A DNA stretch of 62,944 nucleotides from Candidatus Thorarchaeota archaeon (GTDB lineage Archaea; Asgardarchaeota; Thorarchaeia; Thorarchaeales; Thorarchaeaceae): assembly GCA_003345545.1 (NCBI GenBank), contig PRDH01000009.1, positions 1 to 62,944 of the forward strand, read 5' to 3'. The notes beneath the pieces are model-generated. The model was not told the DNA's origin. It ran no database searches and saw nothing but the letters and a program-made list of their open reading frames with translations. The translations under genes and the position numbers were made by a program. Shown here one piece after another: positions 60,515-62,944 of the stretch; position 1 is the stretch's first letter; each line of letters starts with the position of its first letter.

Positions 60515-61309
60515 TCATAGAGTCTTGATCATCTTCGTGAATTCAGACTTGATCTTCAGGGCACCCTCAGAACCTCCAAAGTCACCTGGTGTGATACTAA
60601 TCTCATGGTCTTTCATGAGAACCTCAATCACCATGACTCCTGGAACTTCGATCTTCATTCCGGGTGTTCCACTTCGGTCGATTCTTTCAGTGTAGACTAT
60701 GTCTGAGTTCTTGATTGTGGCCATCATGAGGTATCCTGCTTTCTTCTCAGCCAACGTCACTGATGGCGCAGGTGCTGAACTAGGAGCAGGTTCTGGTCTT
60801 GGCGCTAAATACCGCGGTCTTGCTGGTTCCTCTCTAACGGTCTTGGCTCTTGCCACAGGTTCAGCTTCTGGTACACGTTTCTTGGTTGGAGCTCCAGCAA
60901 TAGGCTCTTCACGTGCAGCTGACGCTTCCCTCTTGTAGGCCAGTACCTTGTCATCAAAGCTCCATCTTTGGTCCAGCGTGTTTCTGAAGGACATGATGTT
61001 GTTTGCGACATCTGGGTCCGTGTCATCTTTCTCCATCATCTCTACAATCTTTCCAGAAGCAAGCCCAATAGTGGTCACACCAATCTTGTATCCAGACTTC
61101 TGGATCCCTCTCGCCATACGTATTGCATGCATTCTGGTTGGCATGCTCACATGACGGCCAATCCAACTCCAACATGTGTCGTTGTATTCATCGAGTACGA
61201 TTACAGCATTATCGCTGTTTACCAGTCCAGGATCCAATGGTACTGGACTGACCTCCCCTGAATCATCGAGCAACATCAGCATGAACGCTTTCCTTGATAG
61301 GGTCTTCAT
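60515..61309 (-). CDS. Gelsolin-like domain protein with C-terminal extension
   Basis: 264 residues. Residues about 8-110 fit the gelsolin/villin fold: FMLMLLDDSGEVSPVPLDPG, then NSDNAVIVLDEYNDTCWSWI (consensus L-x-S-D-D-x-F-L-L-D..VWVG), GRHVSMPTRMHAIRMARGI (the long helix) and YKIGVTTIGLASG. Residues about 125-190 are a Pro/Ala/Glu/Arg-rich disordered linker, and about 190-264 a small beta-rich domain (MATIKNSDIVYTERIDRSGT). Asgard archaea carry one- and two-domain gelsolins that bind actin-like filaments; this would be a single-domain form with an added module. Without a fold search, the assignment is by pattern. Confidence 0.6.
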   Translation of the reverse strand: MKTLSRKAFMLMLLDDSGEVSPVPLDPGLVNSDNAVIVLDEYNDTCWSWIGRHVSMPTRMHAIRMARGIQKSGYKIGVTTIGLASGKIVEMMEKDDTDPDVANNIMSFRNTLDQRWSFDDKVLAYKREASAAREEPIAGAPTKKRVPEAEPVARAKTVREEPARPRYLAPRPEPAPSSAPAPSVTLAEKKAGYLMMATIKNSDIVYTERIDRSGTPGMKIEVPGVMVIEVLMKDHEISITPGDFGGSEGALKIKSEFTKMIKTL

Positions 61310-61414
61310 TATAGAACGGGGCCTCCTTAGATATAGTATTGTCCCTAGAGCATTCTAGCAATCAGTGCTATTAAAAAATTCTTGGACAGACTCACTCTTC
61401 CTTTACGAGTTCTT

Positions 61415-61681
61415 CTAGGATGCTAAGCTCGTGGAGGTCATGTCTATCTCGCTGTCTACCACGAGGATTGACTGTGTGTCTGCAATACCCTTGATTCTGC
61501 GAACCTTTTCGGTGATTACCTCCACGAGGGTTTCCATGTCACGACCTCGCACTTCCGCGACAATATCATAGGGTCCAAAGACCTTGTGTGCCTCTTCTGT
61601 AACCGAGAGTTCGAGTACCTCCCTGAGAACACTATCTTCCTGTCCAACGTCGGCTTTAATCAGAATGTACGCCTTCACCAT
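61415..61681 (-). CDS. Stand-alone Lrp/AsnC effector (RAM) domain protein
   Basis: 88 residues from ATG 61681, chosen because GGTGA lies eight bases upstream; the longer open frame to 61780 is not homologous. The sequence VKAYILIKADVGQEDSVLRE, EAHKVFGPYDIVAEVRGRDM, VITEKVRRIKGIADTQSILV is the ferredoxin-like RAM fold without any winged helix. Such proteins can pair with full-length Lrp proteins to sense amino acids. The winged-helix regulator at 22926 is the only other Lrp-type gene in the window. Confidence 0.85.
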   Translation of the reverse strand: MVKAYILIKADVGQEDSVLREVLELSVTEEAHKVFGPYDIVAEVRGRDMETLVEVITEKVRRIKGIADTQSILVVDSEIDMTSTSLAS

Positions 61682-61783
61682 ACTTAGAATCACCGGCTCA
61701 GTCCTGCAGGCGAAGAGAAGGAATAGATAATACTTTCCATAGTCCACAAAGCGGCGCTGATTCAACCTATCTCGCCGCAATTT

Positions 61784-61792
61784 GCTTTATGG
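61784..61792 (+). promoter_or_regulatory. Possible TATA box for a small leaderless gene
   Basis: GCTTTATGG is centred about 28 bases before ATG 61816, the distance expected if transcription starts at the ATG itself. Confidence 0.3.
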
Positions 61793-61815
61793 TATTGCTC
61801 CAGTCCATCCTTCCT

Positions 61816-61965
61816 ATGGACGATTCTGAATGGAAGAACAAGATTCTGTCTATCACTGTTTCGACTATGGAATGGACTCAAAAACAGCATGAGGACCCGG
61901 TGGCGTCGCCTAAGCAACGGGCTCAACCCACAAACACGTGCAAGAAGGAAAAGATACTGTCTTGA
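61816..61965 (+). CDS. Candidate small protein, 49 residues
   Basis: An ATG frame giving MDDSEWKNKILSITVSTMEW and a Lys/Gln-rich tail with one Cys. There is a TATA-like element at leaderless spacing but no ribosome-binding site, and no family is recognised. It fills part of the gap between the RAM-domain gene and the Cys-rich small gene, on the opposite strand to both. It could be chance. Confidence 0.25.
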   Translation: MDDSEWKNKILSITVSTMEWTQKQHEDPVASPKQRAQPTNTCKKEKILS

Positions 61966-61968
61966 GGG

Positions 61969-62106
61969 TTAGCGTGACATGGCAAACCTGGGGCATTTGC
62001 TCTTATTTACGCCAGGGCTCTCACAGGGTTTGTTCATTCCTGTGTAGAACTTGAAGCCATCAACACCACACTTCCCTTCGGACGCTTTGTATTCCGGACA
62101 AGTCAT
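61969..62106 (-). CDS. Small Cys-rich protein, 45 residues
   Basis: Starts at ATG 62106 and stops at TAA 61969-61971. The product has four regularly placed cysteines (C3, C13, C28, C38: C-x9-C-x14-C-x9-C), two followed by Pro, and many Lys, Gly and Pro residues (MTCPEYKASEGKCGVDGFKF; MNKPCESPGVNKSKCPRFAM). The near-even spacing suggests a zinc or Fe-S site, or two disulfides. The ribosome-binding site is weak (GGAAGAAAG). It ends three bases from the stop of the plus-strand small ORF. Confidence 0.55.
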   Translation of the reverse strand: MTCPEYKASEGKCGVDGFKFYTGMNKPCESPGVNKSKCPRFAMSR

Positions 62107-62252
62107 CGATACTTTCTTCCAGTTTGATTTTTCTAGTCCACGGTCCCAAACTACTAGTAGTCCGGCTTGGACTTATTGCAGGCTCCCGCTTGAGACATAT
62201 TAAGCTATTTCGGCTAGCCGGATTCTAGTGTATGAGTCCGCCATGGGTGCCA

Positions 62253-62944
62253 CTATAGACAGCCTCTCTTCTGAAGTACTCCCCTCAAAATTGAAGGGAA
62301 GTCCGTGAATATCCCATCAACTCCGAGATCAAGCAGACGCTCCATTGTGGCCTCGTCATTGACTGTCCAGACATGAACTGCAATGCTATGTTCATGCGCC
62401 TTCTTGATGAACTTCTTCGTCACGATAGTCATTGGTCCTGATTTGATTGGCACTTGGAACGCTCGATAATGAATGTCCATGCTCCTGATTCGAGGAAGTC
62501 CTATCTTCGTACTGAGAAGGAATGTTTTGACCTCTCCCGGGTGAGCACTTGTTGGGACATCAGGTACAAGTTTGCGGAATTGCTCTAGCTGACTATCATG
62601 GAACGAGGCAATCATCACTGAACTCTGTCTGTCCATATCTGAAATAAGATATGCTAACTCTTTTGGTGCTGCCGGGAATGTGTCTTTGATATCCAGGTTG
62701 AAGATCGTCTTTGGATATCTCTCAAAGGCATCCCTTACTGTGACAATCCTGAGACCTTTTCCCCTGAAGGGAAACGTCGCTCCATTATCTTTTGTGAAGT
62801 TATTGCCCAAATCAAACAGCAGCAACTCATCAAGTGTGTACTCGCGGATGGTCCCTAGTTCGCCTGTCGTACGTATCAGATCGTCGTCATGAAAGAGAAC
62901 AATCTGATTATCTTTCGCCAATCGGACATCAGACTCGATAACAT
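62253..62944 (-). CDS. Glycerophosphodiester phosphodiesterase, N-terminal part outside window
   Basis: The frame is open through the right edge (VIESDVRLAKDNQIVLFHDD), so the start is outside. The GDPD signature is clear: E-S-D-V-R, FHDDDLIRTTGELG, DELLLFDLGNNF, the catalytic/Ca-binding IFNLDIKD, then VHVWTVNDEATMERLLDLGV and DGIFTDFPSIL. It cleaves glycerophosphodiesters from lipid head groups to glycerol-3-phosphate plus alcohol. About 230 residues are visible, with the first beta strand missing. Confidence 0.9.
   Translation of the reverse strand, partial: VIESDVRLAKDNQIVLFHDDDLIRTTGELGTIREYTLDELLLFDLGNNFTKDNGATFPFRGKGLRIVTVRDAFERYPKTIFNLDIKDTFPAAPKELAYLISDMDRQSSVMIASFHDSQLEQFRKLVPDVPTSAHPGEVKTFLLSTKIGLPRIRSMDIHYRAFQVPIKSGPMTIVTKKFIKKAHEHSIAVHVWTVNDEATMERLLDLGVDGIFTDFPSILRGVLQKRGCL

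Noticed and set aside
61816..61965. Possible tRNA in the gap after the RAM gene (GGGCTCAACCC-like T-arm)
   Set aside because: No cloverleaf could be drawn around it; acceptor and anticodon stems are missing.

Overview
The window looks like archaeal chromosome, most likely from an Asgard-group archaeon such as Thorarchaeota. This assignment is an inference. It rests on archaeal ribosome-binding sites (GGTGA or GGAGG) before several starts, TATA-like boxes without bacterial -35/-10 pairs, a gelsolin-like protein at 60.5-61.3 kb, a tungsten-type aldehyde oxidoreductase and a form IV RuBisCO-like protein. Many enzymes also have bacterial relatives (Fhs, FolD, FtcD, NadB). I recognised no rRNA, tRNA, CRISPR array, insertion sequence or prophage. 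Genes are tightly packed; no gene-free stretch exceeds about 300 bases.

Layout. 0-5 kb: end of an FGGY sugar kinase, an MscS channel, a terpenoid-cyclase-fold protein, a short Old Yellow Enzyme-type flavoprotein and a RuBisCO-like protein. 5-9.2 kb: a folate one-carbon operon (fhs-folD-ftcD). 9.2-22.7 kb: GHMP kinase, lipoate ligase, a two-gene ABC exporter, an acetoacetate-decarboxylase-like protein, PAP2 phosphatase, M20 dipeptidase, an Fe-alcohol dehydrogenase/aldehyde:ferredoxin oxidoreductase pair, a nitronate-monooxygenase-like/SCP2 pair and a PHP hydrolase. 22.9-27.5 kb: a double winged-helix regulator, then a cassette of two paralogous membrane proteins, an ArsR-like regulator and an anchored beta-rich surface protein. 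The cassette is preceded by an array of inverted repeats around a TATA box and closed by a hairpin terminator. 27.5-36.6 kb: methyltransferase, a MurL-like PP-loop enzyme, a D-Ala-D-Ala-ligase-like ATP-grasp enzyme, GNAT, a threonine-synthase-like enzyme, a TPR protein and membrane proteins.

36.6-51.6 kb is the most striking region: a minus-strand, five-gene, nearly gapless operon of about 15 kb. It encodes an ABC-2 permease, an ABC ATPase with a large extra N-terminal domain, a 1451-residue membrane-anchored subtilisin-like protein with two active-site residues replaced, a second ABC ATPase, and a 2266-residue membrane-anchored rod of aspartate-rich TSP3-type calcium-binding repeats tipped by a beta-propeller. 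Translational overlaps link the genes. I infer an ABC-driven cell-surface machine.

51.8-62.9 kb: a glycosidase-fold protein, a DMT transporter, a TPR/zinc-ribbon gene split by an in-frame stop, a zinc-cluster protein, L-aspartate oxidase with an overlapping methyltransferase, a Vps62-like protein, GNAT, the gelsolin-like protein, a stand-alone Lrp effector domain, two small ORFs (one a Cys-rich 45-residue protein) and the start of a glycerophosphodiesterase that runs off the window.
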